Positions 28,101 through 39,210 of a stretch of 64,000 nt of DNA are shown in pieces (position 1 is the stretch's first letter; each line of letters starts with the position of its first letter). The position numbers and the translations under genes are program-made. The notes beneath the pieces were generated by a model, which searched no databases, was not told the origin of the DNA, and was given only the letters and a program-made list of their open reading frames with translations. Source of the stretch: Drosophila pseudoobscura (Eukaryota; Arthropoda; Insecta; Diptera; Drosophilidae); the NCBI RefSeq assembly GCF_009870125.1, contig NC_046683.1, forward strand, positions 55,939,869 through 56,003,868, read 5' to 3'.

Positions 28101-28109
28101 ACTAGGTAG
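22101..28109 (+). CDS. fbl: Fumble, pantothenate kinase
   Basis: Catalyses the first step of coenzyme A synthesis, phosphorylation of pantothenate. Common exons: 25599-25777, 26771-27063, 27145-27270, 27344-27520, 27593-27728 and 27786-28109. Each of three alternative first coding exons (22101, 23148, 24604) ends in phase 1 and joins the common exon to give [12 protein letters not shown]. Resulting proteins are 426, 537 and 428 residues. The kinase core shows [15 protein letters not shown] (nucleotide-binding loop), [14 protein letters not shown], the acetyl-CoA-binding region [34 protein letters not shown] and the C-terminal [11 protein letters not shown]. It ends in a Pro/Ser-rich tail. AATAAA at 28807-28812 marks the likely 3' end. 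Confidence 0.96.
23148..23526 (+). CDS. fbl: fumble alternative first coding exon 2 (long N-terminus)
   Basis: Encodes 126 residues plus one base: a basic amphipathic start ([20 protein letters not shown]), then Ser/Thr/Pro-rich sequence with a short Gln run, ending AASPVDELM before GTAAGT. A basic start lacking acidic residues in its first part could target mitochondria, which would fit the mitochondrial fumble isoform known in flies; that is inference. The upstream 22760-23100 region is GC-rich and probably its 5' UTR and promoter. Confidence 0.8.
24604..24655 (+). CDS. fbl: fumble alternative first coding exon 3 (candidate)
   Basis: Encodes [17 protein letters not shown] plus one base, followed by GTGCGT. 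Phase matches the common exon exactly, giving ...[19 protein letters not shown] at 24194-24200 and TCAGTC/CAGTTG initiator-like sites (24205-24222) about 400 bases upstream could be its promoter. Shorter than the other two starts, so less certain. Confidence 0.5.
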
Positions 28110-29012
28110 TCGCTGTAGCACCATGTTCCTCCGTGTACAGTAGACCTAAGATTACTTGGGCAATGGAAATATGAAAAATGGATCGATCCTTTGCAGACTA
28201 TTATCTCGGTATTCAACATAATTTTTTTTCGGCTTAAGTTTATACACGTTTTTATACATCGCAAGGTTGCCGCCAGTTGTAAATGCATGAAATTACAGAA
28301 TAGATAAAAGTGCCTGCTAAAAAAATCACGACCAATTTTGGCCCCCAATCTGAGCCGAACTTCCGCTTTCCTTTCCTTTCCTTTCCTTACCGATTTGACG
28401 AACATATGCACGTGTCTGTGCACTTTCATAAGTGAATTTTACTAGCATAACGTTGTAAGATACGAGTATACATATGTTACAACGATTTCTGGTAGTTTTA
28501 GTTTAATTTTCTACAGTGATAGATTATAGCTCACGGAAACGTATTACAAATACAACTAGACCAGGAAATTGCAATTTGAAAGTCAAAGTAAAGTCTCGCG
28601 CGCAACGTACAGTCCATGTACATCACGTATTACATACATGCATCAAGGTACATATGTCTATACATATGTAGCTTTACGATACGATACGATATTCATGCAT
28701 ACTTATAAGTTTCTATCATAACGTTTGTGTACATGATTTTTAAGTGGATGTTTTAAAGTTTCTAATTTAGCAAATAAGTTTTGTGGTTCCAATTTGTCGG
28801 CAGGTCAATAAAATTTGTTTTAAAAAAATATAGTTTTTTTTTAACAATTTACCATTAAATATTTACACACTTTGTTGATGAAACTATAGAGACCTTTTAA
28901 TCTTAATTTCGTGTTTCGGCTCACATTATTCTACATATTCGCATTATTTGTTTGCCACCTCTTTTTTAGTAAGACCTGGTCTGCAAGCTTAGATATCAAT
29001 CCAACAAATTTA
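28110..29012 (+). other. fumble 3' UTR and spacer
   Basis: The fumble 3' UTR probably runs to just past AATAAA (28807-28812). It contains CTTTCC tandem copies (about 28367-28387) and ACGATACGATACGATA (about 28675-28690). From 28830 to 29012 the sequence is AT-rich spacer with nothing recognisable. Confidence 0.5.
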
Positions 29013-29013
29013 A

Positions 29014-29235
29014 ACTAGTAGAGATAACATAGAATCCTGTCGATGCAGCAGAAACCATCGGAACCCATCGTATGTGAATGCCCTGCGCTCTATAGAAGGA
29101 GATCTCAACCAGATTTGGGAAACACGATCTGAAAAAATTCGTCGCTTCATTGAAAGCCTCAACTACAGGGATCTTCCACATCCTACAAATCCTACTGGAT
29201 TATGGGTATTTTTAAAATTTCCCCAGCAGTGTTAA
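29014..29235 (+). pseudogene. Coding-like orphan open frame without a start codon
   Basis: A frame bounded by TAA at 29011 and TAA at 29233 has no ATG but reads like protein: NALRSIEGDLNQIWETRSEK, IRRFIESLNYRDLPHP, TNPTGLW. Composition is charged and helical with normal codon use, unlike the surrounding AT-rich spacer. It may be a decayed gene or an exon of an unrecognised gene; I do not recognise the family. Confidence 0.35.
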
Positions 29236-29512
29236 TGTTGTTCTACTTCGTTAACAATTAAAAGATATGTATAAGTAAATGGTTAAAGTGCAACACGGCC
29301 TTTTTCAGAATAATAAACATCTGTAGTGATCCGTCTGTATGTTATATTTTGTATCATATATACAGCCTTATTCGCTTTTACTTAGCTGGCATTCTTTGAA
29401 CTAAAAAGGATGGCTTAACCGATTTTTTTGGATGTGAATATCTAGTGCATAAGTCTACGGGTAATCTGCTATACATTTTTTGGCCATTGACAATTGAAAA
29501 CAAGGTTCTTTG

Positions 29513-30849
29513 TTAGCCATTAAAATCATAGATGTGGCTATAGTCCCTGCGAACACCGCAGTTGGCCTTAAAGTCGAACACCCGCAGATTGTGGTCCGTG
29601 GCCACAAACAAATATTGGCTATCACAGGCTAGACTGTAAACGGGCGACTGGCAGTTCCGCTGACGCGTACGGCCGGGAAAGAACAACTGCACGTATTTGG
29701 GCATTCGAATGTCGTAGAGATTGACGCGGGCATGTCGATTGGTGCCGCAGAGCACCGCATACAGGCCATCGTACTCAAGGCAGTAAAAGGACGAGTCGAA
29801 CGGATCCTCCCAAATGGCAACATCTCGATCGACGCGTCGGTCAAACATTCTAAATGTTGTATCGAAATTTGCCGTGAAAAGAATGTGTTCATCCTTTATT
29901 TTAAGATCATATATGGAAATGGTGTTTGAGCTGTGAACAACCTCCTCGCCACTGTGGAAACAAATCGGGTCAGCATTATTGAAAAATGAGCGGTCTGTAA
30001 ATAAATAGTTACCTGTCCACGTGGATAGCCCGTAATGCACGCCGACCTTTGTCTGTGTAGAGACCCCCATAGAGCCATTCACCATTAGCACTCAATTTCA
30101 GAGACTTAAATGAATGCTGCAGTTTCATGGCCAGATCAAAGTGCGTCAGTCCAAACTCTTGGGAACGCTGCCACACCTTGCAGCATGTATCGGTGCTGGT
30201 GACATATACGTCATTTATGAAGTCGACGCAGTATAGATACTCGTTGGGCTGGTGCATTTGCTGTTCGGTGATACCATTTTCATCGCACAAAAAGCACGCG
30301 CCGCAGACTCGACCCGCAAAGAGTGTGTCTTGCCTCTTTACAAAGTCCGATATGTCGCTTCTCGTGGGAGTGGTGATCTCTTCGTCAAACAATCGGGGCA
30401 GGGCTTCGGTAGTTGGTCGCCGGTATTTGCGTATATAACTGTCATGCGTGACGTACAAGGCGTCTTTTTCGAGGCACAACTTCGTTGGGAACAGATGCGC
30501 ATGGTGATAGTAGGGACGTTCGCGGTATGTTCCGCTCAGCCAATTTCGCGATACTTGAAGTCTCTCATGATAAGTAAGACGCGTTTTGTTTCTGAACGAT
30601 GATAAGATATTCTGTTAACAGACACTGCCTTCGCTTCCACATCCTATTCAACTATTCAGACCTTTTTTCCACACAAGGTTCATTTCTATGGCCGCACAAG
30701 AGTAGGTCCCTCGTAAGTGGGTAAAAAATGTGAGCATCTATAATCCTTCCTAGGTACTGGTTAGCCTTGCCTAGGGACATCAACTCGCTCTCAGAGCAAT
30801 ACTTGAAAATCACCAGAAGACAGTCAACGTTCAGATCTGTGATCTTCAT
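29513..30849 (-). CDS. F-box/WD40 protein, FBXW4 (dactylin)-like
   Basis: Substrate receptor of SCF-type ubiquitin ligases. Three exons: 30849-30662, 30591-30013 and 29951-29513; 401 residues, close to vertebrate FBXW4. The N-terminal F-box reads ITDLNVDCLLVIFKYCSESE, followed by the family-typical VSRNWLSGTYRERPYY and LEKDALYVTHDSYIRKY. Degenerate WD repeats follow, e.g. VYVTSTDTCCKVWQR, LFTANFDTTFRMFDRR, VATDHNLRVFDFK. The acceptor at 30592 was chosen because the alternative 'taacag' acceptor runs into a stop within 26 codons. A Motif-1-like CAGTGTGACT sits at 30914-30923, just upstream. Confidence 0.87.
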
Positions 30850-30913
30850 TATAATTTCAATGGAATTACGAAAAATATGGTTTATTTACATTTTTTGGTC
30901 AAAATAATGTTTT

Positions 30914-30923
30914 CAGTGTGACT
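30914..30923 (-). promoter_or_regulatory. Motif-1-like core promoter site of the FBXW4-like gene
   Basis: CAGTGTGACT on the plus strand is AGTCACACTG on the gene's strand, close to Drosophila Motif 1, about 65 bases upstream of the start codon. Confidence 0.55.
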
Positions 30924-31442
30924 GAATCCTAAAAGAAAAAAATCTCTTGAAAAATACCAAAAGTTGAACAGAAGAGATAGTATTTTATTTGCGAGTTTTT
31001 GTTTGAAATTTGTATGATTGCGCTGAGGGTATTCCGTTACTTGCTGAATTGTGTGTACTATTAAAAATGTAGTTCATTTTTGTATACCCTGTACTTAAAG
31101 AGTACAAGTACGCTTAATTCTAAGGGACTGTAAGAGCAGGAGCAACCGGATTTCGTAAGCAAGACTCTTGCGATTCAGACTGTCGTTAAAACAAGAGTTC
31201 TTCTGCTTGATTGGGCTGTAGAGATACCCCCGATCTGAATACAAATTTAAATTCAGATATCCGAGTGGAGTGACCACCTATATTAATTATAAAAACTAAA
31301 TTCAGAACGTCACGCAAGAGATTTGCATCTGTCGATGTAAGCCGGCTGTATAAATAAATAATGAGGAACTGAAAATTTTGGGGACAGTGGTCCCGAAAAT
31401 ATATATTGTATATATAATTGCGTCTGTGCGTACAGTGCACCT

Positions 31443-31628
31443 ATACTATAAAAGTTTGCAGTTATTTAGTACGCAGTTTCCGCAATTAGTCACGAGTCTC
31501 CGCCGAAATACTTGTGCTAAATACCTGAAGAAAACATTTGATTGAAAAAAAATGTCGTGGAAATTGTTTGATCTGTCTAGAAAGTATATCGCATCTCGTT
31601 CGAGATTTTTACTTTAATTCCGAATAAA
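31443..31628 (+). other. Candidate compact transcription unit with a 21-codon ORF
   Basis: CTATACTATAAAAG (TATA-like) at about 31442-31455 is followed by a possible initiator about 30 bases on. A short ORF 31552-31617 (MSWKLFDLSRKYIASRSRFL plus one Leu) comes next, and AATAAA lies at 31623-31628. All parts are visible, but each is common in AT-rich DNA. Confidence 0.2.
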
Positions 31629-32269
31629 TCAATCTCACGTAATTGATTGGTTTTTATACCGTACGAATGAAAGTGTACTTGGATGAATCGAAATAGCGTA
31701 GAAATTGGAAAGCTAGAGAACGTTATTAAGAGAAACTACATACAAAGTGGAACGGCTTTGAAAGGTTGGGGTCGTGGAAAGTAGTTGACATGGTTCTAGT
31801 CTACTTAATAGTTGTAAGGGCACTTACATGTTAGAACTTTGAAAGTGAATTTTGTTGGTTTGTTACACTGGTTTTAATTTCACAGACATCAAACTATGGC
31901 ACATAAGTTTTTCAATTCGAATTGAGTTTCACGTTAGTTTAGCCAGCTATAATAGTGCGTATGAGGAGGGAAAATGTGATGCTGTTTCTGCTGTTCCTAG
32001 TTATGGCAATCCGAATTGACATGGCCTTTGTCTACCTACATATCTACTGAAAATGGTCACGATTGCATATATGGGATATGCTGCAGATGCAATGCAGATG
32101 TTTTCATAACGTTCTTTTAATTGCTAGCCAACTTAAACTACGATACGTTCGTTGCTTACGTTTTCTTACGTTTTCTTACGTTTCCTAACATTATCTGAAC
32201 ATTCTGGAACCTATAACTGATATCTTAGAATAGGCATTGAGCTCTGAAATTCGAGAGTCACAATGTGCG

Positions 32270-32387
32270 AAGGTGACGTCGCTGTCAGCAGTTTTTGCGT
32301 TTTGCGCAGTAAGCTCGCTCGCAGTTCTCATTCAGTCGGCAATTTCATAATCTGACGACGAATGGAAGTGTTGTGCTCGAGCACAGG
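32270..32387 (+). promoter_or_regulatory. Possible promoter and first exon of an unassigned transcript
   Basis: GGTGACGTCGC (CRE-like core) at about 32270, then an initiator-like TCATTCAGTCGG (about 32329-32340), then GAGCACAG|GTAGGTCG, a fair splice donor. No downstream coding exon on this strand could be joined convincingly. Confidence 0.25.
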
Positions 32388-33559
32388 TAGGTCGGCACAC
32401 ACTCACACACACATGTGCACGCGATGTACATATACAATCCGTAAGTATGCACACATGTGCAGCCCCTCGTCACGTCGGCATGTCGGAAGACAGTGGTGTT
32501 GGGGAATCTTGTTGATAGGAAAATACCCTGCCGTTCATAATATCAGTTAGCCCCAGTGGCGTCAGTTTATTGATATTGCATGGCAAAAAGTAATCATGGT
32601 GCTCTGGAAGTCACGTTCGCCATCATGATAAATGCTATTATTCTTCCCCCTTCAACTTGCTAAAACCTTCCTAATGCATAATCAACAAAATAGCCCGAGC
32701 TTTAGCAAGAATTTGTTGGACCTTTAACTGAAAAGTCTTGATTGATCTTCGAAAAATTAATTTCAAATTTATAACCTTTTCAGTTAGAATATATCTCAAA
32801 AATCATTTTTTAAATAATGAATTGAATTCCAGTAACCAATCATATCATAATGAAGTTTTGCGATTTGTCTATAACTATTCCAAGCTGTTACCTTTAGCTA
32901 GTGAAAGCTCTTGGTACCCTTCGGTATTCCATCTCCGCCTATTTACGAGATCTTCCTGAACTAAACAAAGTCTCTCAACAGGTAATAATACTACACCTTA
33001 TCCGATCTGGCGGAAATTAACTATAAAGTTCTTTTGTATTAAACTTAAATTTAGAAAGTTCTACATGTACTACATGCCCAACTATAGTTGAGTTAGCCTC
33101 CACGAGCCACATGTTCATACGAAATGAAAGAGGTTCAAGCGAAGTATGCTTTCGTTAATATAATTCCACAAGGTTCATAAGCTGGCTGTCTCCAAGAAAA
33201 ACATAGAAATATAGATAGATTTGTAGTCAGTTTGGTTCTTGGTGAGATCAAATTTTAATGTATTATTATTAGGTTTCACGATATTTTCTTACAAGATTTC
33301 TAATAGTAGGCAGACCAAGCGAAATACAAAAAAAAGTATTTTATATAATAAATAACAATTTGCATTCGTCGCACTTTTAACAAGGAAACAAATGTTTTTA
33401 GAGCCCAAAAAAAAAAAAAAAAATCAGGGCGATTGTCTTTTGATAAGATCAACAGTTTAAAAAATTATAATGTAATATTGTACATAAGTTGGTTTTTGTT
33501 TTAGGAAGAATCGGTTACAAAGGCGAGAGAGTACGAAGAACGAATTCATAAACTAATCT

Positions 33560-33871
33560 CCGTCATCGTGTTTATTGGAAGGCAGTGAGTTCTTGTGTCT
33601 GAGAGAGTTTAAGCGAGGCTTTAAGTCTTTGTTGGCAGTACCACCTGCAGGAAGATGTGGAACGCATTCAGTTTAAGCGCGCCCCGAACCGGAGCGGATC
33701 GGACCGGAATAGTGTGGGAGCAACCCATAGCCACAATTGCATTGCCATGACACCACTCGGCGAGGCCATGTGCTTTTTTGTTTCCTCAGCTTCAACTGAA
33801 TGGAGAAGCAGCTAACGCTGCTTCCAAGCGTCACCATAAAAGCAACCCGTGGGGGACTTCCGGTGCGTCGA
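33560..33871 (-). other. trbl: tribbles 3' UTR
   Basis: Downstream of the tribbles stop. On the gene strand AATAAA lies at 33576-33571, which would end the transcript near 33555. Confidence 0.55.
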
Positions 33872-36800
33872 TCAGCCCATTTCCACGTCCGCACTCAATG
33901 CATTGGCTTGGGCCATTTGCAGTGTACTGCGCGTATAGTCGAGTGGCTCTACACCGATATCCGCATACTCGTGCTTATCCCCCAGGGGGCAGAGCCCGCC
34001 TTCATCTTCGTCAATGACTGCAGCGGCATCATCGCTGTCCCCCGTTTCGTCCCAATCCTCGGCCACTTCCACATTCACGGGCAGATAGAGATGGAACGCA
34101 CGCTGCTCCCGCAGCCACGGCGTCAGAAAGATGTGGGTGGCGGTCATGCGTTCCATGTAGTCCTTACGTAACAGCGACAACAGGAGCCACCGCACCGACT
34201 TTGAGAGCGAAGTGGGTATCTGCACGTTGCCGTGACGGATCACAGTGATGAGGTTGCAGTTGGCCTTCTCGTAGAATGGATACTGTCCGACGAGCATCGT
34301 GTACAGAATCACGCCAAGTGACCACATGTCCGCTGGTTTGCCCTTATACGTCGGCTGGGGACACAGTAGCTCCGGTGCTGTATATAAAGGACAGCCGATC
34401 TTATCACTCAGTGTGTCGTCCTCGCCTTCAAGGATCATAGAGCCCTCCAACGATTCGTACTGCAGTTTTGTTCTGTAAGAAGAGAAAAATTGCCGTTTTA
34501 CTTAACTGAATATAACGCAATATACGCTTTAACTAAAACCCAATATCTCTACATTCTTCCGTAACGTTATCTGCGGTCTCTACACTACATTATGTGCAAT
34601 CTCATTACGTTGCATAACTTCGATTTGATTTTGGGTTTTGTGGGGCCAGCGCAATGCCGAAAAAGACTCAAATCGATCGGCGACGCCGACGCCGTTGACA
34701 AGTCGAAAGGCAGCCAGCCAGCCCCCGAATCGAGTCAAGTCGAGTCGAATTTGGCCAAGAGCGCAGTCGATGACGAAAGCGAAGCTCGCGACCCCAGACA
34801 CCCATGAACGACTGCCTCGGCTCGGCCATCATTGACATTGGCCCACTTTTGAATGCAAAAAAAAAAAACAAAAAAAAAGAGGAAAGACTAGCTCGGGGGC
34901 CGAAGCTCTTGATACCCTTGAATATCGATCGTTCATATTATGATTAGTTATCCGATGGCGGTATTTTTTGTCAAAATTTTGTGAAACTGAAATACGTAAA
35001 GTTTTCTCCTCAATATATAGTAAACCGATCTTTTCGGCTCCGTGTTATACAATGCGTGCGACAAAAACAAGGATTTGTATATTTTATTTATTTGAAAATC
35101 GCTGGACTAAGCTGTTGATTCTTTAAGTGATTGGTAAATGTTTCCTGTGCTGCAATATCTTGGCGAACATCATAACACCCTCTGAAAGTGACTCTACGAG
35201 AGAGGGATGCGACAGCTGGTTCGGCAGGCCTCTATTGATCAACGAAGCCACATACATACAAACACTCGCATCTGTGTCTGTACCTGTGTATGGGTATCCA
35301 GTATCAAGCATGGAAAGAAAAGAGCACATTTTGAAAACCTCGAGGCTGACCCTGAGCAAAAACTAGCTTCGAAAACTAGCTCTTCTCTTCCCCCACGGAC
35401 AGTGCTCGAAGTTACAACAAATGACCTCGTCCGCCTGGAAAAGGTTTTCGTGCCGTGAGCGGACAGAGAGCGTCTTCGGAGAAGAGAGTCAACGCCAAAG
35501 AGAGCGAGAGGGAAGCGAGCGAGTAAGTATTTGCTCTCTCTCTCTCTCTCTCACTCACTCACGGTTCGATGTGAATTTACAAACGAAAAAATACGGAAAA
35601 CGGGCGACAGATAATTATTGAAACACCTTGAAAAATACCCACACATGTGGGTATATTTTTCAAGGTGCTCATACATACGTATACATATTTACATTACAAA
35701 AGTACTTATATGTTGCCGTGTAAAAGAATACATAAATATATATCAGCATATGTGTGTATGCATAAGCATGTTTGGATATGTTTTCTGCATACCGAGTAAA
35801 ATACTAATAACTGCGTCTTCGCGTGAGCACATGCACATACATACATACGTGCTTACGTACAATTTGTGTGTATAGAAATACAGAAGATCAGAGTCAGGGC
35901 CACTCGCCGCATTGTGACCTTAAAATATCAATTCGTTTGTGTGCGTGTGGCGTTAGAGAAAAACATGTATACATACTCGTACATAAGTATGTATGTATGT
36001 ATGTATGAATCAACCCAAATAACACGCAGTCTGTTTGAATGGAGTTAACTATGCATACAAATACATACATACCTCACCATACAGTACAATCACACCTCTG
36101 ACTTGCAATACTGTTAGAATTTACAATGAAACACGTCATCGAAATCTGTTGTTTTTGCCATTAATTAGGGTGAAATTGTTATCTCTAGCAAAGAAAACAA
36201 AATTCCATTACCTCTGCCTCGGCAAATTTCTATGCTAATAGATATCAGGCCAGATATCTACATATATGTATGTATATATTTGTATGTATTAATGTACAAA
36301 TATTCTCTTACTAAATATTGCTTATTTGGGTCTACCCAATATTGCATCAGCGAATGTATACATATGGATGTACATACATACATACTGTATATGTATAAAT
36401 TGAAATGCATTCATTTAGCCACACAAACAGTCACCTAATGCGAACAAAGTCAAAGGCATTGTGGTGGTACTATTATTCTTAAAATAAATACTCCATGTAC
36501 TCCATGATACGAACTGATGGCAACATTTTCGCCACGACTGTAGCAGACTGCGCTCAGTATGTATACATCCATATGTACATTTCTATAGGTGTGTGTGTAT
36601 GCTATATTCGTGGGTATAATTGTTTTTGTTGGCCTATTGGTGATTCGATTGCAACACTTGTTAAATGTTCAATGTTACCCACAACGGCGACGCCGCCGTC
36701 GTCGACGACGACAGCAGCAACAAAAACATGGGCCAATAACGAGAGCAACAATTGTGGCACCACAACCAACACCAACAAGCTCTCGCGGCGCATAACGAGT

Positions 36801-37847
36801 TTTCATCGAATTGCAAAATAAGCCGCTGCCGCCGCCGAGCAGCACATGCAGCCCCCCATCCCATCCATACAAAGCCAGCAAATGGTGGCGCTTAAATTTG
36901 AAGGTGTCTTGCCAGAGAGATAATAGGGTTGGAGCAACACGACATTGGGCAAGAGGGGGGAAGGGTTGCCCTTACCTGGCTTCGTCGATGAAATAGAAAC
37001 GCTTCAATTTGAGGTCCCGCAGGATGATGCCGTTGCGGTGACACACCTGTACCGTCTGGCATATCTGGTGGAAGATGGCACGCGCCTCCGCCTCGCACAG
37101 TCGCTTCTCGTGCCTGATGTAGGTGTGCAGGTTCTCGTAGACGCCCGTGTGGCAACCGACAGAGTCGCGTCCCGGCTGCGCTTGCGCAATGATGATGTAG
37201 GTGCGGTCCTTGGACAACGGCACAATGTCGTGCACGGGTCGGATGAGCGAGTGGCCGTAGATAGTGCTGCGGCACAGCAGCTCGTCCTGTTGCAGCTGGA
37301 AGTAGGCCCGCTGCACCTTGTCCAGCGGCTCGTTGATGATTCGGCAGAGGAACTGTTCCCCGCTAAAGACGTCCACGCACTTGAGGTTCGAGGACGTGAG
37401 ATCGATGAGATGGCGATACGAGGCAGGTGTTTTGGCCGCCGCAGCGGCTGAAATGTGACTAGGTTGGGCACTGATCAGGTAGCGGTTCTTGATCAGCTTC
37501 ACCGGCTGCTCCCCGGCCAACCCACGGTCAGTTGGCTCGGCGGCGATGCCCAGGGCCAGCAACTCGCAGGCCCCACCCGGCGTGAGCAGCTTCTCGCGGA
37601 TCGTCTGCAGCATCTTGGCGCTGGGAAACTCCTTCTTAGGCGTGAAAAGTGACCCCGCATTCATCGTGGGTGACAGGCGTTCATCGATGCCGCTACTGCC
37701 AGATGCTGAGGAATGATTTATGCTGCTTCCGCTGCTTCTGGCAGGGCTGGCCGTGGATGCGGCTGCTGGCGAGGCGGGCTGGGAGTAGAGGACTATTTTG
37801 TCGGCCTCGGCCGATGTAGTGTTATTCTGCACTCCACTGTTATCCAT
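33872..37847 (-). CDS. trbl: Tribbles pseudokinase
   Basis: Scaffold that promotes degradation of String/Cdc25 and Slbo/C/EBP and dampens Akt signalling. Two exons, 37847-36976 and 34472-33872, separated by a 2.5 kb intron; 490 residues. The N-terminus is Ser/Ala-rich. The kinase fold is recognisable but degenerate: the HRD loop reads IILRDLKLKRFYF (His lost) and the DFG site is ESLEGS, as in all Tribbles. Helix landmarks include CPLYTAPELLCPQPTYKGKP, ADMWSLGVILYTMLVGQYPF and LLRKDYMERMTATHIFLTPW. The C-terminus has DIGVEPLDY in the region where family members bind COP1; whether that site is conserved cannot be judged here. The phase-2 junction GCC AG|A gives EARTKLQYESLEG. Confidence 0.96.
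34473..36975 (-). other. trbl: tribbles intron content
   Basis: Holds a GC-rich block near the acceptor (about 34620-34810), a run of A (about 34858-34879), an INE-1-end-like GGGGGCCGAAGCTCTTGATA (34896-34915), a (CT)n run (35535-35550), many TACATACATA/CATATGTA blocks, the hairpin at 35624-35667 and a CGACGACGACAGCAGCAACA stretch (about 36697-36723). No separate gene is supported. Confidence 0.45.
35624..35667. repeat. Inverted repeat / hairpin in the tribbles intron
   Basis: Left arm CACCTTGAAAAATACCCACA faces its near-perfect reverse complement TGTGGGTATATTTTTCAAGG (then TG), with only a CA.. loop region and one extra AT pair as mismatch. The stem is about 20 bp. Confidence 0.85.
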
Positions 37848-38433
37848 GTTGCATGTATTGCGGGGTTCACTGTTGTTGCTTTACACTGGCGGCGTTTATC
37901 ACAATTTCCTCTCGGATTGGGGGGTACTCTTCGGTGGGACCGTGGTTGCTGTCGCTCTACCGCGCGATTGGCATTTATTGCAGCCTGCAGGGTTAGTTAA
38001 CTATTTTGACATTTAACGACGCATCGTTCGGCACGTTTTGCTAGGCGGAATAATTCGATTTCGGCATGTATTTCGCAACAAAAAAAAATTCTGACGAAAT
38101 TCTCGCGAATTGCTGAATAATATAAACGCGCGGTGGTTTTTTCCGATTTTAAAACAAATCGAATCGTTTCACACTCGCTATTCCGTGTGCGGATGAAACA
38201 CAATGACGTTTTATTGTTGTTTATTATATTTAAACGCACATTCCGCAACACGACCTTATCTAAACTGCCGCACAAATTGAGTATTGTACACTTATATTGT
38301 ACAGCAAAAAATATAGTTTTAATTCGATGACAAAATCAACGAAGCGCGCAGCAACCGCTCGGTTCAAAAAAATTTCAAGTTTTGATGTTATGATGTGTGA
38401 CGCGGATTTATCTATATTTTATAGACCCGTCCG

Positions 38434-38493
38434 ACCCTCAGAAATATACCAAAATATACCGTCTCATTTAAAAAATATACCGTAAATATACCG
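38434..38493 (-). promoter_or_regulatory. GGTATATTT composite in promoter orientation for tribbles
   Basis: On the minus strand this reads CGGTATATTTACGGTATATT, then AAATGAGACGGTATATTTTG, then GTATATTTCTGAGGGTCGG. It has the same order as the element upstream of fumble (21589-21648), which ends in CTGAGGCTCAGTCACACTG. A second copy with GAAATATACCGAAATATACG is at 38934-38978. It lies about 600 bases upstream of the tribbles start. Confidence 0.5.
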
Positions 38494-38509
38494 ATTAATT
38501 CAAGTTATA

Positions 38510-38640
38510 TTATACATATTCCTCGTTTTTGATATTCCGTCGAATATTACTAAATAGATAAATCTCTCAGCCCTGCTCACATAATTGTATCCGATAAATG
38601 AACTTATTTTCTACTTGACTGGTTAATTTTAAATACTTGC
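38510..38640 (+). repeat. Degenerate dispersed repeat, partial copy
   Basis: The block CTCGTTTTTGATATTCCGTC, then GAATATTACTAAATAGATAA, with TATCCGATAAATGA and TTCTACTTGACT matches the first quarter of the copies at 39211 and 62130. Confidence 0.5.
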
Positions 38641-39210
38641 TTTTATTGAAATTTGCTTAAAAAAAATGGTTTAACGAAAAAGAAAAAGAGAGTATGGACA
38701 ACAGGCAAAATGGCCCAGAAAATGCAACGCATGCAAGGTAAAATCCACCCCATTTGCCCAATGTACCTTGCAGGTTTTGTCTTCAAGGTATATTGTCCGT
38801 ACAGGCGAGGTGAGGTTTGTACGAACCTTGCAATTTGTATTGGCTGTATTTGCCTGTTGTTCATACGCCTTTCTATTTCCCATTCAAAATGACGACTCAA
38901 TGTTTCGTCGCAGAAGTGAGCACTTAGCGATAAGAAATATACCGAAATATACGTCAAAAAACTATGTAAATATACCGATGCCTGTAACGATCTAAACCCT
39001 CTATATTTGAACAGTTCAACGACTTTAGATAAACTGCGGAAGATGTTACTGATTTTAAATTCTTCTTGTAGATCCATGCCATTTATCCTTTGAACTTAAA
39101 AAAAAACACAATATGTTTCGTCTGAGCTGCGTTAATATTATTAAATTTGCATTATTTTCGGTTTAATATTAAAGTACCCCCTTGGTCTACAGTGGACTAA
39201 CGTTCCTTGT

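Larger units (their letters stand above)
30924..33559. other. Gene-poor spacer between the FBXW4-like gene and tribbles
   Basis: AT-rich with no recognisable protein gene. It contains a compact TATA/short-ORF/AATAAA arrangement (31443-31628), a possible promoter with a splice donor (32270-32387), triple ACGTTTTCTTACG-type repeats (about 32157-32185) and an A-run at about 33409-33423. Confidence 0.45.

Noticed and set aside
33508-33592. Plus-strand frame after TTTTGTTTTAG (EESVTKAREYEERIHKLISV...)
   Set aside because: It overlaps the tribbles poly(A) signal and 3' UTR region and cannot be joined in frame to an upstream coding exon; probably chance, although a non-coding exon is possible.
36589-36820. 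Plus-strand ORFs in the tribbles intron with Arg/Gln and Thr/Asn runs
   Set aside because: These are low-complexity translations of CGACGACGACAGCAGCAACA repeats with no domain and no splice partners.
38653-38892. 79-codon plus-strand ORF with Lys-rich start
   Set aside because: It opposes another open frame of similar length, contains repeated AAGGT/CCTTGCA words and lacks protein-like conservation cues; probably repeat-derived.
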